Counted from the first letter of the stretch, positions 36,001 through 45,000 are shown. The stretch is DNA of 64,000 bases from an uncultured Fibrobacter sp. (GCA_946414075.1 CAMKNA010000002.1:62001-126000), one strand, 5' to 3'. A program made the numbers and translations. Notes: generated by a model from the sequence alone, not told the origin.

Positions 36001-36369
36001 CAGCGTGGGGTCCACTTCAGCGGTTTCCACCGACTTCACATCGGAAAGATTGAAGGAATAGGCCCCCTTCAACGCAGTACTGGTCACATTCAGGTTCAGC
36101 TTCTCGTTATCGCCAAAACGGGAGTCAAAGGTCATGCCCTTGACATTTTTCAGCCCAATCGGCTTGAACGCCTTGAGGCCGTAACCCTGGATATTCAAGG
36201 TATCCTCGCCCACATAGTGCGTCTTGGGGAAGGTAATGGAATCGAGGCCCACAAGGCCAGCGGTATATACGGAGTCTTCTCCGATTTGAATATTCGCGAG
36301 ACCTGCCAGTGCACAAGGAGCAACAAACATGGTGGTCAGCGCAGCTGCTGTAAAGTATTTCGTAAACAT
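33097..36369 (-). CDS. protective-antigen/binary-toxin-B-like secreted protein with calcium-binding repeats
   Basis: 1090 residues with a signal peptide (1-22). Two thrombospondin-3-type calcium clusters (about 124-160 and 545-612) have repeated D-T-D-G-D-G-x-x-D motifs. Between them, residues about 185-440 resemble the Ca-binding and heptamerisation domains of anthrax protective antigen and clostridial binary toxin B. A Thr/Ser-rich region (TTRTVTISEGESVKNTQSIS) leads into an amphipathic strand pair (AWNIGFSAGYASNSGQFVVNW, split at the N-S-G turn). Then come ARITNTGKVAYSIENLIL and VSGTTARVTFDKG, matching PA's IRYVNTG and TTARIIFNGK blocks. There is no N-terminal PA14 domain or furin-like site. 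The C-terminal 480 residues hold unrecognised beta domains with Cys pairs. A pore-forming or translocation role is inferred. Confidence 0.72.
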   Translation of the reverse strand: MFTKYFTAAALTTMFVAPCALAGLANIQIGEDSVYTAGLVGLDSITFPKTHYVGEDTLNIQGYGLKAFKPIGLKNVKGMTFDSRFGDNEKLNLNVTSTALKGAYSFNLSDVKSVETAEVDPTLDTDGDGISDYDEIFNFKTNPYAKDTDGDGFEDGEELFELFNPENPTVWNPNVADLPKLEVTMTMTPSITLNRTTSSNTTRTVTISEGESVKNTQSISFSETESAALMNAWNIGFSAGYASNSGQFVVNWGYNGSYTESEGHTLTENQSKAITQNYNKAVAEAMSEGESISGGTLSMQARITNTGKVAYSIENLILAASTYTLSGDIKIIAELAVGDGYGEDKWTRITLAPGESKELKFWKSGISLDALNSFIFNPGAIFLSASAYKITLDRSRTGMTTDFTEAYTKVSGTTARVTFDKGAYYADPRTRFLDYRVSTNFKVNRNANNKRNLRAPVYLSEFLDILQMDFEQDTVMVGKDKRFGLVMLDGVENNIIKGDTAVWFVAVNKAATPERTNIYSVAIGNFNLDSIVVGAGDVVQFIYNEDRDHDGVPASMEKLLGTRDDMKDTDGDGISDFDEINGWTKNGKGPFETDPTLKDTDGDGVNDGEDENPVARPISSISVVNTWNFIDESHKQDIEFRKECKKTGAKCAVNGDSLITTKDVHGAQVAVKLSTVDPVNAEDGVVVFKNGVQVPVTPIGVKGSGKNAEAKNFKFTVDKLVPFETAEVKVVVTAENGNKAAYYLNIPSSLNTPQEMILGRNADRNSIIVNYIPDSLDARILGYVVVRAEYDKIDDDANVLGKTFAIAASSIARIFGKASKNDEPKVQPNNKILESYVKKPTTVQPKVGDNWGNGMTVVALNGRNDKFFTDKVGGGSPYYTYRVFAYAWDGKQYVFSEGSEAKTRAVGRVKIKIQNVGHGTEYQYKAVEARVDHELKGLFKNGNRELHEYKYYFCRGGCVGKGNTICYESKSDSKISKDDNAVEMDQYKYTFDIGKDGLTLFLSIRAPGVGTNSQTVDWPYEKIAQSLNNAPGVATSKNGDAPKNDWIESKFNFGSKGVSYAGSDACRGTCGSEPRGGLKFKFKYVWNDVD

Positions 36370-36380
36370 GATAAGCTCCT

Positions 36381-36935
36381 TTACTTGGCGTTAACCGTCA
36401 GATTCTGTTGAATGGTCTTGCCGCCAAATACCAGCTTGACGACGTAGCTGCCTCTATTGAGTTTTTTGTTACGGACCGGGACAACGGTAGAACCCTTCGA
36501 GAGGTAAACGTCGCCCTTGACCACCGTCGAACCGATGGCGTCCATCATGACAAAGCGCACATCACCGCCCTGTTCGGAGAAAAACTCCAGTGCCTGCTTG
36601 TCGGCATCGAAGTTCACCTTTACGGGTTGTTCCGTCTTTACCGGGGCGGCAACCTTCCTGTCGTTCCTTGGAAGCGACGGGCGGGCCTTTACATAGGGGT
36701 TATCGTCTTCTTCGGTGAGGTTTGGCTCCGGCTCGCGGGTGTCGGGCAGCACAAAGGAACTGTCCTCCTGGTTCGCGTCAAAAGTCATGTTCTGCACCGA
36801 CTCCACCAAAAATTCGTGGATAGTCCCGTCGTTCATGGTCACACGGATGACACGGGGAGCATTTTGATTACCTGCAGCAACTGCCAGGGAAACACCCATA
36901 AGGCAGGCCAGGAATACAACTGACAACTTTTTCAT
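36381..36935 (-). CDS. secreted protein with sorting-domain-like C-terminus
   Basis: 184 residues: signal peptide (1-20), a short N-terminal domain with RVTMNDGTIHEFLVESVQNM followed by TFD, an acidic/Pro linker and a C-terminal domain (FVMMDAIGSTVVKGD, YVVKLVFGGKTIQQNLTV) that resembles type IX sorting or Por-type C-terminal domains. First gene of the two-gene operon, 11 bases before the protective-antigen-like gene, so it may be a partner, chaperone or anchor of that protein. Both proteins share an N-terminal ...MTFD segment. Confidence 0.72.
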   Translation of the reverse strand: MKKLSVVFLACLMGVSLAVAAGNQNAPRVIRVTMNDGTIHEFLVESVQNMTFDANQEDSSFVLPDTREPEPNLTEEDDNPYVKARPSLPRNDRKVAAPVKTEQPVKVNFDADKQALEFFSEQGGDVRFVMMDAIGSTVVKGDVYLSKGSTVVPVRNKKLNRGSYVVKLVFGGKTIQQNLTVNAK

Positions 36936-36983
36936 GATGAACTCCTTTGTTAAGGTTTCACTGTTGTTTCTTTTAACCCAGTT

Positions 36984-37012
36984 AATATATACCCAAAGAT
37001 TGATATTGTCAA
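36984..37012 (-). promoter_or_regulatory. consensus sigma-70 promoter of the protective-antigen-like operon
   Basis: Minus strand: TTGACA (37007-37012), exact 17-base spacer, TATATT (36984-36989). Start predicted near 36977, giving a leader of about 40 bases with a Shine-Dalgarno (aaggag) before ATG 36935. Confidence 0.8.
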
Positions 37013-37060
37013 ATGCATAATTTTTTAGTTTTTAATCAAATATTTTTATTAATAATTGAT

Positions 37061-37089
37061 AAAAAAACGACTTCCCCACGCAGGAAATC
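37061..37089 (-). terminator. terminator of the aroQ-tyrA-aroA-like-nadK operon
   Basis: Minus-strand stem GATTTCC/GGAAGTC (37083-37089 with 37069-37075), seven-base loop, then T7. Located 20 bases beyond the nadK stop. Confidence 0.7.
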
Positions 37090-37109
37090 GGGAGGAAGAG
37101 GTATAGGAA

Positions 37110-37994
37110 TTAAGCCAGCTTGGGCTTGCCGGTCCAGCCCAGCTTTTCGCGGAGGGCGCCCACAAATCCCGTATGGCGCATGCGGATAAAGGTGGTCACG
37201 GCCTTGCTCTCGGCCAGAACCACATGCTGTCCGGGGTTCATCTGGTAGGTAAAGCGACCGTCAAAAACCAAGTCCAACGGGCGATCCACCGCCGAGGTAA
37301 TCTGAAGCTTCTTGGAGGTAAGGGACAGCACCAGGGGCCGTACCGAGAGGCTGCTGGGGGCCACAGGGGTCAGCACCACAGCAGGGGTCGCCGGGTGGAT
37401 AATGGGGCCGCCTGCCGCCAGGTTGTAGGCCGTCGAGCCCGTTGGTGTCGAAATCAGGAGCGAATCCGCCCAGTATTCCGTAAGGTTCGTGCCGTTATAG
37501 ACCACGTTCACATTCACCATACGGTCGGGAGCGTGGGCACGGATATGAACCTCGTTCAGCACCGTCTGCGCAAAGAGCCTCTTGCGTCCATCGAAAACCA
37601 CAGCATCGATCATCATGCGGTCGCGGGTAGAGAACTCCCCCGCCAGCAGGTCATCCAGTGTGGTGGCCAAGCCCTCTACGCGGGATTCTGCCAGAAAGCC
37701 CACACGCCCGGCGTTCACTCCCAAGATGGGGATGTGCTTTTTCAGGCCAAAGTGGGCCGCCGAAAGCACAGTGCCGTCGCCACCGATGGCGAGCAGCAGA
37801 TCCATGCCAGAAAGCCCCGATTCCTTAACTACGCGGATAGGCTTTTTCACAAGGCCCTTCAGGGAATCCAAGGCAAAAAACTGTACCTGGGGGTGAATCT
37901 TGGCCCAGGCGGAAATCTGTTCCAGGGCAAGGGCCAGGTCAGCGCTTTTGTCCTTAAAACCTAGGATACCGATTTTCTCGAAAGACTTTTTCAT
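37110..37994 (-). CDS. nadK: NAD kinase
   Basis: 294 residues. Phosphorylates NAD to NADP. GGDGT (71-75), NEVHIRAHAPDRMV, and the TPTGSTAYNLAAGGPI active-site loop are all present. ATGA overlap with the EPSP-synthase-like gene upstream, and last gene of the operon. Confidence 0.96.
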   Translation of the reverse strand: MKKSFEKIGILGFKDKSADLALALEQISAWAKIHPQVQFFALDSLKGLVKKPIRVVKESGLSGMDLLLAIGGDGTVLSAAHFGLKKHIPILGVNAGRVGFLAESRVEGLATTLDDLLAGEFSTRDRMMIDAVVFDGRKRLFAQTVLNEVHIRAHAPDRMVNVNVVYNGTNLTEYWADSLLISTPTGSTAYNLAAGGPIIHPATPAVVLTPVAPSSLSVRPLVLSLTSKKLQITSAVDRPLDLVFDGRFTYQMNPGQHVVLAESKAVTTFIRMRHTGFVGALREKLGWTGKPKLA

Positions 37995-39370
37995 GGATTA
38001 CCCCCGGCGTCTTCCACCACATTCTCGTCCACCGTGGCATCGGCAAGCTTCTTGAGAATACCCGGAAAAAGCTCCTCCACCACTTCGGTGTGGCCCACGG
38101 GTTCGTCGCAGCCAAGCGCCAACGCGAGCACATTCAGCGCAAGCCCCACCTGGGGGTTCTCGCCACCGTCAAATTCGGGCACCGCCGTTATGTTCTCCAA
38201 CCCGCGGATCACCAGGCCGTCGTCATAGACGCCCACCTCTACACCGGTCTTGCGCAGGTTCTCGGCCAGATTCTCGTTCACCGGGCGCCAAGCCTTGCGC
38301 TGTTCCTTGGGCAAACGCAGAATAGTCTCGCCTTCGGCAAAGCAGGCCGCCACCGCCAAGAACGGGAATTCCTCGATGGATGTGGCCACGGTATCTTCGC
38401 CAAAACGACGGCCCTGCAGACGCTTGCCCGCATCTACGGGGAAAACTTCCAAATCGCCGAACACATCGCCGTACTTTTCGCGGCGGGTCACAATCTCGAT
38501 GTTGGCCCCCATGCGCTTAAGGCAATTGATGGCCCCCACCCGGCTAGTGTTCAACTCTACATTCTTGATGAGAATACGGTTTCCCTTGGGTACCGCCCCA
38601 ATGGTAGAGAGCAGAATCAGGGCCATAGCCTCGGTAAAGTCGCCAGGCACATAGTAGTCGCGACCCGTCATCACCTTGGTCTCGGACTGCTCCGTAAACT
38701 GGGTGCGTTCCACCTTCTTGCCCTGAGCCATGAGCAGGCGGCGTTCAAATTCGCTGAGCTGTTCCACTCCGCGACCCTCGTAACGGAGGGGTACGCCAAA
38801 ATACTGGAGCATGCGGGTCCACTGGTCGCGAACCACGGTCTTTTCTTCAAAGCTTATGAATTCCCCACGGATCAGGGCCCGGGTCATGAGCCTGTTCCGC
38901 ATGATGTAAGGCACGCTCCCCAGAGAATCCTTCTTGAGGGAGGGCTCGGCTGTATCGAAGCGGAACTTGAAATCTGCAGGGCTATCGGACTCCACATGAA
39001 TCTTGAAATAGGCCTGGAGCCGTTCCTTGGCAAGGGCCACAGCGGCAACACCCGTCTCGTCATTCTCGGCGGCAAAGGTAAAGACCTGTTCTGTTTCGCG
39101 GCTCGCGAGAGTCCACAAAAGTATACTGTCACGCTCCCCGAAGTTAATGGGAAGCAAGGACGGAACGGGGTACTGGAATCCCTTGCCGGTAAGCACCATC
39201 TCGTGCCCCTGCAAGTTCAGGGTAAGGCCGAATTCTTCCAAGGCTTTTGCAAAGCTACGACCTTCCGCCGACCAGGAAAAATCTTCCAGCACAGTGCGGC
39301 CGTTGACCAGCAGCGCCATGACCAGGGTCAGGTTTGTCCGTTCTCTATCTGGATTCAGGTAGAATTCCAT
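37991..39370 (-). CDS. divergent EPSP synthase-like protein
   Basis: 459 residues with the overall two-domain layout of 5-enolpyruvylshikimate-3-phosphate synthase and recognisable traces of its motifs: YYVPGDFTEAMALILLS in place of the G-D-x-S-S-A-A region, and LRLPKEQRKAWRP in place of the K-E-S-D-R region. But the N-terminal S-K-S/S-N-R, the G-N-A-G-T and the D-D-H-R-M residues that bind PEP and shikimate-3-phosphate are not seen. It lies between prephenate dehydrogenase and nadK with overlaps on both sides, which supports a link to aromatic synthesis. It may be a non-canonical or inactive paralogue; a normal aroA may exist elsewhere. Confidence 0.62.
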   Translation of the reverse strand: MEFYLNPDRERTNLTLVMALLVNGRTVLEDFSWSAEGRSFAKALEEFGLTLNLQGHEMVLTGKGFQYPVPSLLPINFGERDSILLWTLASRETEQVFTFAAENDETGVAAVALAKERLQAYFKIHVESDSPADFKFRFDTAEPSLKKDSLGSVPYIMRNRLMTRALIRGEFISFEEKTVVRDQWTRMLQYFGVPLRYEGRGVEQLSEFERRLLMAQGKKVERTQFTEQSETKVMTGRDYYVPGDFTEAMALILLSTIGAVPKGNRILIKNVELNTSRVGAINCLKRMGANIEIVTRREKYGDVFGDLEVFPVDAGKRLQGRRFGEDTVATSIEEFPFLAVAACFAEGETILRLPKEQRKAWRPVNENLAENLRKTGVEVGVYDDGLVIRGLENITAVPEFDGGENPQVGLALNVLALALGCDEPVGHTEVVEELFPGILKKLADATVDENVVEDAGGNP

Positions 39371-40569
39371 TATCTTCCCTTAACTTCGTAATCCAGATAC
39401 TTCAAAATCTTGAGGGCCCGAGCAGCCTCGTCTTCGGTCTTGAAGGCGAGCAGGAGCGTGCCCGCCACGTTTTCCCGGACCTTCATGAGTTCCACGTCAC
39501 GGACGTTGATACCTTCTTGTGCCAGCGGTTCAAGCACGCTGAGCAGCGCACCGGGCTTGTCCTTCAGCTGGACCGTAATCTCGAAGAACGCGGAGGCGGC
39601 GTTACGGCCCGGGGCGAACAGGCTTGCACGGCCGTCGTTTCCGGCCTTAAAAATCTTTTCCAGGGCGGCGGAATTGTCGTCGGCAGCAGGCCGCGACGCA
39701 TCACCGGCAGCAGGTAAGGATGGCGCCGAGCCGTCCACCACCTTCAGGGCGTTCATGGCCTCGATGGTACGGTCAAGCCCTGCACGGACCTCTTCCAGCG
39801 CCCGGACGGTCTCGTTCCTGTTGGTGACGGCGATGTCGTGCCACATTCCCCAGCCCGAGGCGGCTATGCGGGTCATATCCCTAAAAGCGCGACCCGCGTA
39901 ATGCTGGTAGTTGTGAGAAAGCAGGCGCTCCGGCAGGTTCCCCGCCAGCGTAGAGCTGAGCATCTGGGGCATGTGGGAGACCCAGGCCATAGTGGCATCG
40001 TGATGCTCCGGCGGGAACACCACGGCGTTTGCCCCCAGGAACTTCACCAGGGTAAGCAGGGGCTCGTAAACCGATTCTTCCATGCCCTCAGGCGGGCACA
40101 CGAACCAGTAGGCGTTCTCGAAAATCGCAGGATCGTTATGTTCGCAGGTCCGTTTCTCGGAACCCGCCATGGGGTGGCTCCCCACAAAACGGAACGGGGC
40201 CGGCAGGGTCGAACCTGCCTTGCAAATTTCCACCTTGGTGCTGCCAATGTCAGAAACCAGCACCTGACGCCCTGTGCCGCCCTGTGCCGTTCCCGCAGCA
40301 AATTCCTTCGCCCAGGACACCCCCTTCAGGGCCTCCATGGTCTTCAAGATGTGGAGAATAGGCCCGCACAGCAAAATCAGATCACTATCCTTGGACCACT
40401 CTTCAACGGCGTCGTATTCAAAAAACTCGTTGGCCAGTTCCAGTTCCTGAGCACGCTTCAGCGTGGCAGCAGAACTTACCGCCCGAATAACGGCCGGAAA
40501 CTTGGCCTGCTTGACAGCAGCCGCAATGGAACCGGCCAAAAGTCCAAAACCAACCAATGTAATACGCAT
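39370..40569 (-). CDS. tyrA: prephenate dehydrogenase with C-terminal ACT domain
   Basis: 399 residues. NAD-binding GFGLLAGSIA (7-16), VSDIGSTKVEI and FVGSHPMAGSEKR (about 128-140) with the active-site His are typical of TyrA. After a Ser/Pro/Ala linker (about 285-300) comes an ACT domain (about 325-399: ITVQLKDKPGALLSVLEPLA), probably for tyrosine feedback. Converts prephenate to 4-hydroxyphenylpyruvate. TAATG overlaps join it to the chorismate mutase before and the EPSP-synthase-like gene after. Confidence 0.93.
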   Translation of the reverse strand: MRITLVGFGLLAGSIAAAVKQAKFPAVIRAVSSAATLKRAQELELANEFFEYDAVEEWSKDSDLILLCGPILHILKTMEALKGVSWAKEFAAGTAQGGTGRQVLVSDIGSTKVEICKAGSTLPAPFRFVGSHPMAGSEKRTCEHNDPAIFENAYWFVCPPEGMEESVYEPLLTLVKFLGANAVVFPPEHHDATMAWVSHMPQMLSSTLAGNLPERLLSHNYQHYAGRAFRDMTRIAASGWGMWHDIAVTNRNETVRALEEVRAGLDRTIEAMNALKVVDGSAPSLPAAGDASRPAADDNSAALEKIFKAGNDGRASLFAPGRNAASAFFEITVQLKDKPGALLSVLEPLAQEGINVRDVELMKVRENVAGTLLLAFKTEDEAARALKILKYLDYEVKGR

Positions 40570-40835
40570 TACAGGTCCTCCACCTTGCGGGTCTCTTCCA
40601 TAACGACCTGGAAAATGCGTTTGATAGATTCCTCACCCAGGGGGCCTTCGCCATTCCGGGCCAGCTCCCCCACGGCATCAAGAACCCTGGATTCCCTGTC
40701 CGGGTCCAGAACCGGCAGCCCCGCCTGCTTCTTCACCTTCCCGATTTCACGGGCGAAAGACGCCCTCTTATTCAAAAGGGAGATAAGCTCGACATTCAGT
40801 TCGTCTATACGGGCACGCCAGTCATCAATGGTCAT
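40569..40835 (-). CDS. chorismate mutase, AroQ type
   Basis: 88 residues starting MTIDDWRARIDELN, with LLNKRASFAREIGKVKKQ and LDPDRESRVLD: the all-helical AroQ monofunctional chorismate mutase with its Arg/Lys/Glu active-site set. Converts chorismate to prephenate, the substrate of the next gene. ATG 40835 matches the usual AroQ N-terminus; an earlier in-frame start at 40883 adds an unlikely extension. First gene of the operon. Confidence 0.88.
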   Translation of the reverse strand: MTIDDWRARIDELNVELISLLNKRASFAREIGKVKKQAGLPVLDPDRESRVLDAVGELARNGEGPLGEESIKRIFQVVMEETRKVEDL

Positions 40836-40940
40836 GGCGGGAAAGATAGCAAAATGCACCCCAAAATCTCGGCTGTAGGACAATTCAGGCGACTATTTGG
40901 CATAGAACCTGTACACCGACTTCCATTTTTCCTCATTTGT

Positions 40941-40973
40941 TGTCATTTTATGACATAAATTTGAAAGTATATT
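40941..40973 (+). promoter_or_regulatory. promoter of the HIRAN-recCBD block with TGTCA-N5-TGACA palindrome
   Basis: TGTCATTTTATGACA (40941-40955), then 12 bases, then TATATT (40968-40973), the same geometry as before radA. An AGGAGG Shine-Dalgarno follows before ATG 41005. Confidence 0.55.
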
Positions 40974-41004
40974 TGGACAAGAACCCCAAACAAGGAGGCC
41001 CATC

Positions 41005-42021
41005 ATGGCAAACGAAATCTTCTATATCAAGATCGAAACCGCCAAGGCGACCAACATTTACGCCTTCCGCCGCAGCGAGACCGGCATCCTGGACTTCAGC
41101 GGAGCGGCCACACCTTCCGCCAGCGAACTTTCCCAGATGCAGTGCGTCGAGGGGAGCCGATACTTCACGCCATCCTGGTACACCTACCTGCCAAAAGAAC
41201 TGCAGGCAGAAATTCTGGTCTACATTCCCGCAAACATCGAAAACATGGATGCGGGCCAGTATTCCTTCCTACTGCATGTAGGCGCCCTGCTGCTCGCCGT
41301 CCAAGCAAGAGACGGCCTTTTGACCGCAGAGTTGCTACGCCGCCGTTCTATGGTGTTTGCAAACTTCACCCCCCTGGTGCTGCACATCGTGAAGCCTGTC
41401 GCCGCAGAGGCTCTCTTTGCAAGAGTCTACGGAGGATTTACCGGCGAGAGCAACTTCAAGCAGGTTTATCAAACAAATGCCGCCATCGCCACCGGCGAAA
41501 CCGATGTTTCCGCCATCCTGTTCGCAGCCGCCCGCGACACCCTGAAGCCCGAACCTGAAAAAGAAACTCCCGAAGAGATGTTCATCCGCTATTTCAGGGA
41601 ATGCGGCAATACCGACCTTACCATCGGTATCGTGGGAGCCTCCAGCCACCCTTGGATTAATGGCGTCGAAAAATTCGGAGTCATCTCCGATGCCGCCATC
41701 AGTTTCCACTTTGGCGACAATCCCTATGCCGCAGGCAAAAAGCAACAGGAACTGTTCGCATCACTCAAGGCAATGGTACAGGCCGAGCCCTACAACCCCC
41801 ATGACCATAACGCCATCTGCGTGAGCATTGACGACCTGGATGCAGTCCTCAAGGGGATCTCTAGCAGAAGCAAGGCCGGCTACCTGCGGGCAACGGCAGC
41901 GGCAGTCCTTCGCAAGGCCCGTCCGAACCTGTTCAGCTACGGCTCCGAACTTTGGAGACTGGGGGCAAATCCCCAACACTTCGAGAACTCCATCGTGATG
42001 CGCCTGAGATTTCAGTCATAA
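41005..42021 (+). CDS. HIRAN-like domain protein upstream of recCBD
   Basis: 338 residues, no signal peptide. Residues 1-190 are not recognised. The C-terminal part (about 205-320) reads LTIGIVGASSHPWINGVEK, then VQAEPYNPHDHNAICVSI, then AGYLRATAAAVLRKARPN. The E-P-x-N-P-x-D-x-N-A-I/V core and the following G-Y-L-x-x-x-A-A-x-L helix are characteristic of HIRAN domains, which bind 3' ends of single-stranded DNA in repair proteins. It is separated from recC by only 23 bases, so a role with RecBCD is plausible. Strong Shine-Dalgarno. The HIRAN call is by motif only. Confidence 0.55.
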   Translation: MANEIFYIKIETAKATNIYAFRRSETGILDFSGAATPSASELSQMQCVEGSRYFTPSWYTYLPKELQAEILVYIPANIENMDAGQYSFLLHVGALLLAVQARDGLLTAELLRRRSMVFANFTPLVLHIVKPVAAEALFARVYGGFTGESNFKQVYQTNAAIATGETDVSAILFAAARDTLKPEPEKETPEEMFIRYFRECGNTDLTIGIVGASSHPWINGVEKFGVISDAAISFHFGDNPYAAGKKQQELFASLKAMVQAEPYNPHDHNAICVSIDDLDAVLKGISSRSKAGYLRATAAAVLRKARPNLFSYGSELWRLGANPQHFENSIVMRLRFQS

Positions 42022-42032
42022 TCTTTTTTGTA

Positions 42033-42038
42033 TATATT
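42033..42038 (+). promoter_or_regulatory. -10-like box before recC
   Basis: TATATT ends six bases before ATG 42045, in the short gap after the HIRAN-like gene. It suggests an internal, leaderless-type promoter and supports this recC start over one inside the previous gene. Confidence 0.45.
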
Positions 42039-42044
42039 GAAGAC

Positions 42045-45000
42045 ATGCTGCACCTGAAATTCGCCCTGAATCTTGAAAACCTCGCCGACGAGATGATCGA
42101 CGAGATTTCCAGGTGCTGGAAGAACCCGTTCGAAGCTCCCGTGGTGATTTTCCCGGACCCGAAACTGGAGCAGTGGTTCCGCCTGCGCTGGGTGCAAAAG
42201 AAAGGCGTACTCGCAAACCTGAACAAGAGCACCATCGACCGGTTTCTGTTCGACATTCTAGTCGGCGACAACACGCAGCTCAAGAAGCTTTCGTCAAACA
42301 TGCTCGCAAATGTGATTATATCATACTTACAGCAGAAAACTGGCGACAAATTCAATTACGAGCTTTTAGGCAAAAGCGTCAAAATATATCTCGAAAACGA
42401 CGGCTCCATCGACGAGAACAGGCTATTCGATTTCGCAAACATGATGGCGGGGCTTTTCCTGGAATACGAGACCAGCCGCCCCAGCGGATTCATCACCGAC
42501 TCTGAGACACTCGAGAGTGCGAAGGGGATTCTGGACTGCTGGAAACAGGGCGACCTGCACGACTTTTTCATCACCCGCGATGGAACGCCCGCCGCAAACG
42601 AGGCCTGGCAACGCAAGCTTTATTCGGCATTGTTCCATGCCGACGCCGGCGAGAAATCGCTGCTCACGCAGGTGTTCGAGAAGGCGGGTCAAAAGAGTGG
42701 CAAAGGCGGCGAGATTACCTATCTCACGCTCCCCTACCTGTACGCGGCCTGCAAGGGGGGTAGCGGGAAGACGGAATTCCATTACCAGGGCGATCTCCCG
42801 GTATTCATTTTCGGGCTTTCGGGCATGGGGCAATTCTACCGCGTGATATTGCAGGAATTTGCAAGCCAGCACGAGGTGTACGCCTATATTCAGAACCCGT
42901 GCATGGCATTCTGGGAAGATTGCAGCGGTGCACGCAAGCCTATCGAAAGCATGCGGCCCGTACTCCCGAAACTCACGGCCGTGCCCGACGACGAAAGCGA
43001 AATTATCGACGAAGAAGAAAACGAGCTTCTGCGTTACTGGGGCAAGGCGGGCCGAGACAACATAAAGCTGTGGAGTCTCGCCACCGACTACAACTTCGTA
43101 TTCGACGGCGATTCCATCGTAGACAAAAACCGTGAAATGCCCTGCGACACCCTACTTCACAATGTGCAGTGGATGGTGTCGCACCGCAAGAATGTGTTCT
43201 GCAAAGACACCGACATTCTCGGAAGGCTCCCCTTCGAGAACGACAACTCCTTCAGCGTCACTACAGCGCCTTCAAAAATACGCGAGGTGGAAGAACTCCA
43301 TTCCCGGATCTGCAGGCTCCTTTCCGAAAAAGACGCGCAGGGGAAAACGAAGGCAACCATCGCCGACATTCTCGTGGTATCGCCGAACATCGACGATTAC
43401 CGCACGGCCATCTTCCAGGTGTTCGACCAGACCCACGACGGTTTCCATATACCCTTCAACATCGTGGATTCTGCGGCCCGCGATTCGCACACGGCCAGCG
43501 CCCTTTCGACCCTTTTCTCCATCCGCGAAAAAGGCACTCTTTCCAGGCCCGACTTCTTCGCGCTTGTCCGCAATCCCGTGGTGCAGAATGTCCGCAAGAT
43601 TCTCCCCGACGAAGTCTCGAACTGGGAATCCTGGGCATCCAACATGAACATATACCGCGACCGCATCGCCGACGACAACGGCGAGACACGGCGCGAAGAA
43701 TCCTGGATTACCGCTACGCGGCGCCTATTGCTTTCTCGTTTCAGCTACGGCGGCATCGAAACGGTCGCGGGCGAAATTCAGCCCTACAGCGACATCAGCA
43801 GCAGCGATAGCAGTTCGCTCTTCCGTTTTGTCGACGCCATCGACTCGCTAGAAACCTGGATGGGCATGGAAACGGAACTCACTTCAGTATTCCAGTTCCT
43901 GGATTCATGGCTCTGCATGGGAAGCCCGCCCAAGGAACTTGCCGGCGAGAGCGTCATCTACCATTCGGTCACGGCAGCCCGCGAAAATCTGGAATACCAG
44001 TTCTTCGCCGGGAGCGAGAGCGTCTCGTGGAAAATCCTTTCGCAGACATTGCTATATGCCGCGCGCGGTTCGGAATACAGCTGCGGCAACCTGTTCATCA
44101 ACGGGCTCACCTTCATGAAGTTCGCTCCCAACCGAATCGTACCGACAAAGTACCTGTTCTTCATCGGTGCCGACGCAGCGAACTTTCCCGGAGTACGCAA
44201 CACCAACACGCTGGACCTGCGCAAGTCCTGCCGTCCCTGGCCCGGCGACGACTCCATCGTGAGCCGCAACCGCTACGCCTTCCTCTGCCAGCTCATGAGC
44301 ACCGCTAAAGGATTCTTTATAAGCTACGTAAACAAGGATTTGCAGAAAGACGAGGATTTCTACCCTTCTTCCATCGTGAACGATATCCGTGGATTCCTAA
44401 AGAACGCTGTCAAGGCAACCGGTATTGCGGACGCCGCTATCCTGAAAATCTGGCCCGACGACAATATCCCGCTCGATGAAAAGCGCCCGTGGAAAAAGCT
44501 TTTCACCCGACGCGAAATCCGCAACAAGAGCACCTACCTGGAATTCGGCAACGACCGTGAAGTCGTAAACTTCGTGCCCGATCCGGAAAACGCCAACGAC
44601 CAGCGTCTTCCCGAGCAGGCAAGCATCTACCAGTTCAAGGAATTCCTCAAAGACCCCTTCGAATTCCGCGTCGCCCAGATGATGCAAATCGAAGACGAGA
44701 AGGAAGACCCCGAAAAGACGGAATTCGAACCCATCATTATCGACAGGCTGCAAGAGTCGATTCTCCGGCGCACGCTTATGGCCCAAAAACTCGGCGTTTT
44801 CGAAAGCGACCGTCTATCAACCGAAGAAAGCATCCGCGTCTACGCGCTGTCCAAGGGCCTGTTGCCCAAAGGAAACTTCAGCAAACGCATCTGGCAAGAC
44901 ATCCGCGGCGAAGCCAACGATCTCGCCAACTTCATCGAAACACTGTACAGCAGGACAGATTTCCAGTACGGACGACGCTCCATAGAACTCAAGATGGATG

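Noticed and set aside
34723..36411. 562-residue plus-strand frame
   Set aside because: Antisense to the protective-antigen-like gene; no signal or family pattern.
38090..39391. 433-residue plus-strand frame
   Set aside because: Antisense to the EPSP-synthase-like gene.
41952..42044. Upstream extension of recC
   Set aside because: Overlaps the HIRAN-like gene by 70 bases; ATG 42045 begins the RecC family N-terminus.
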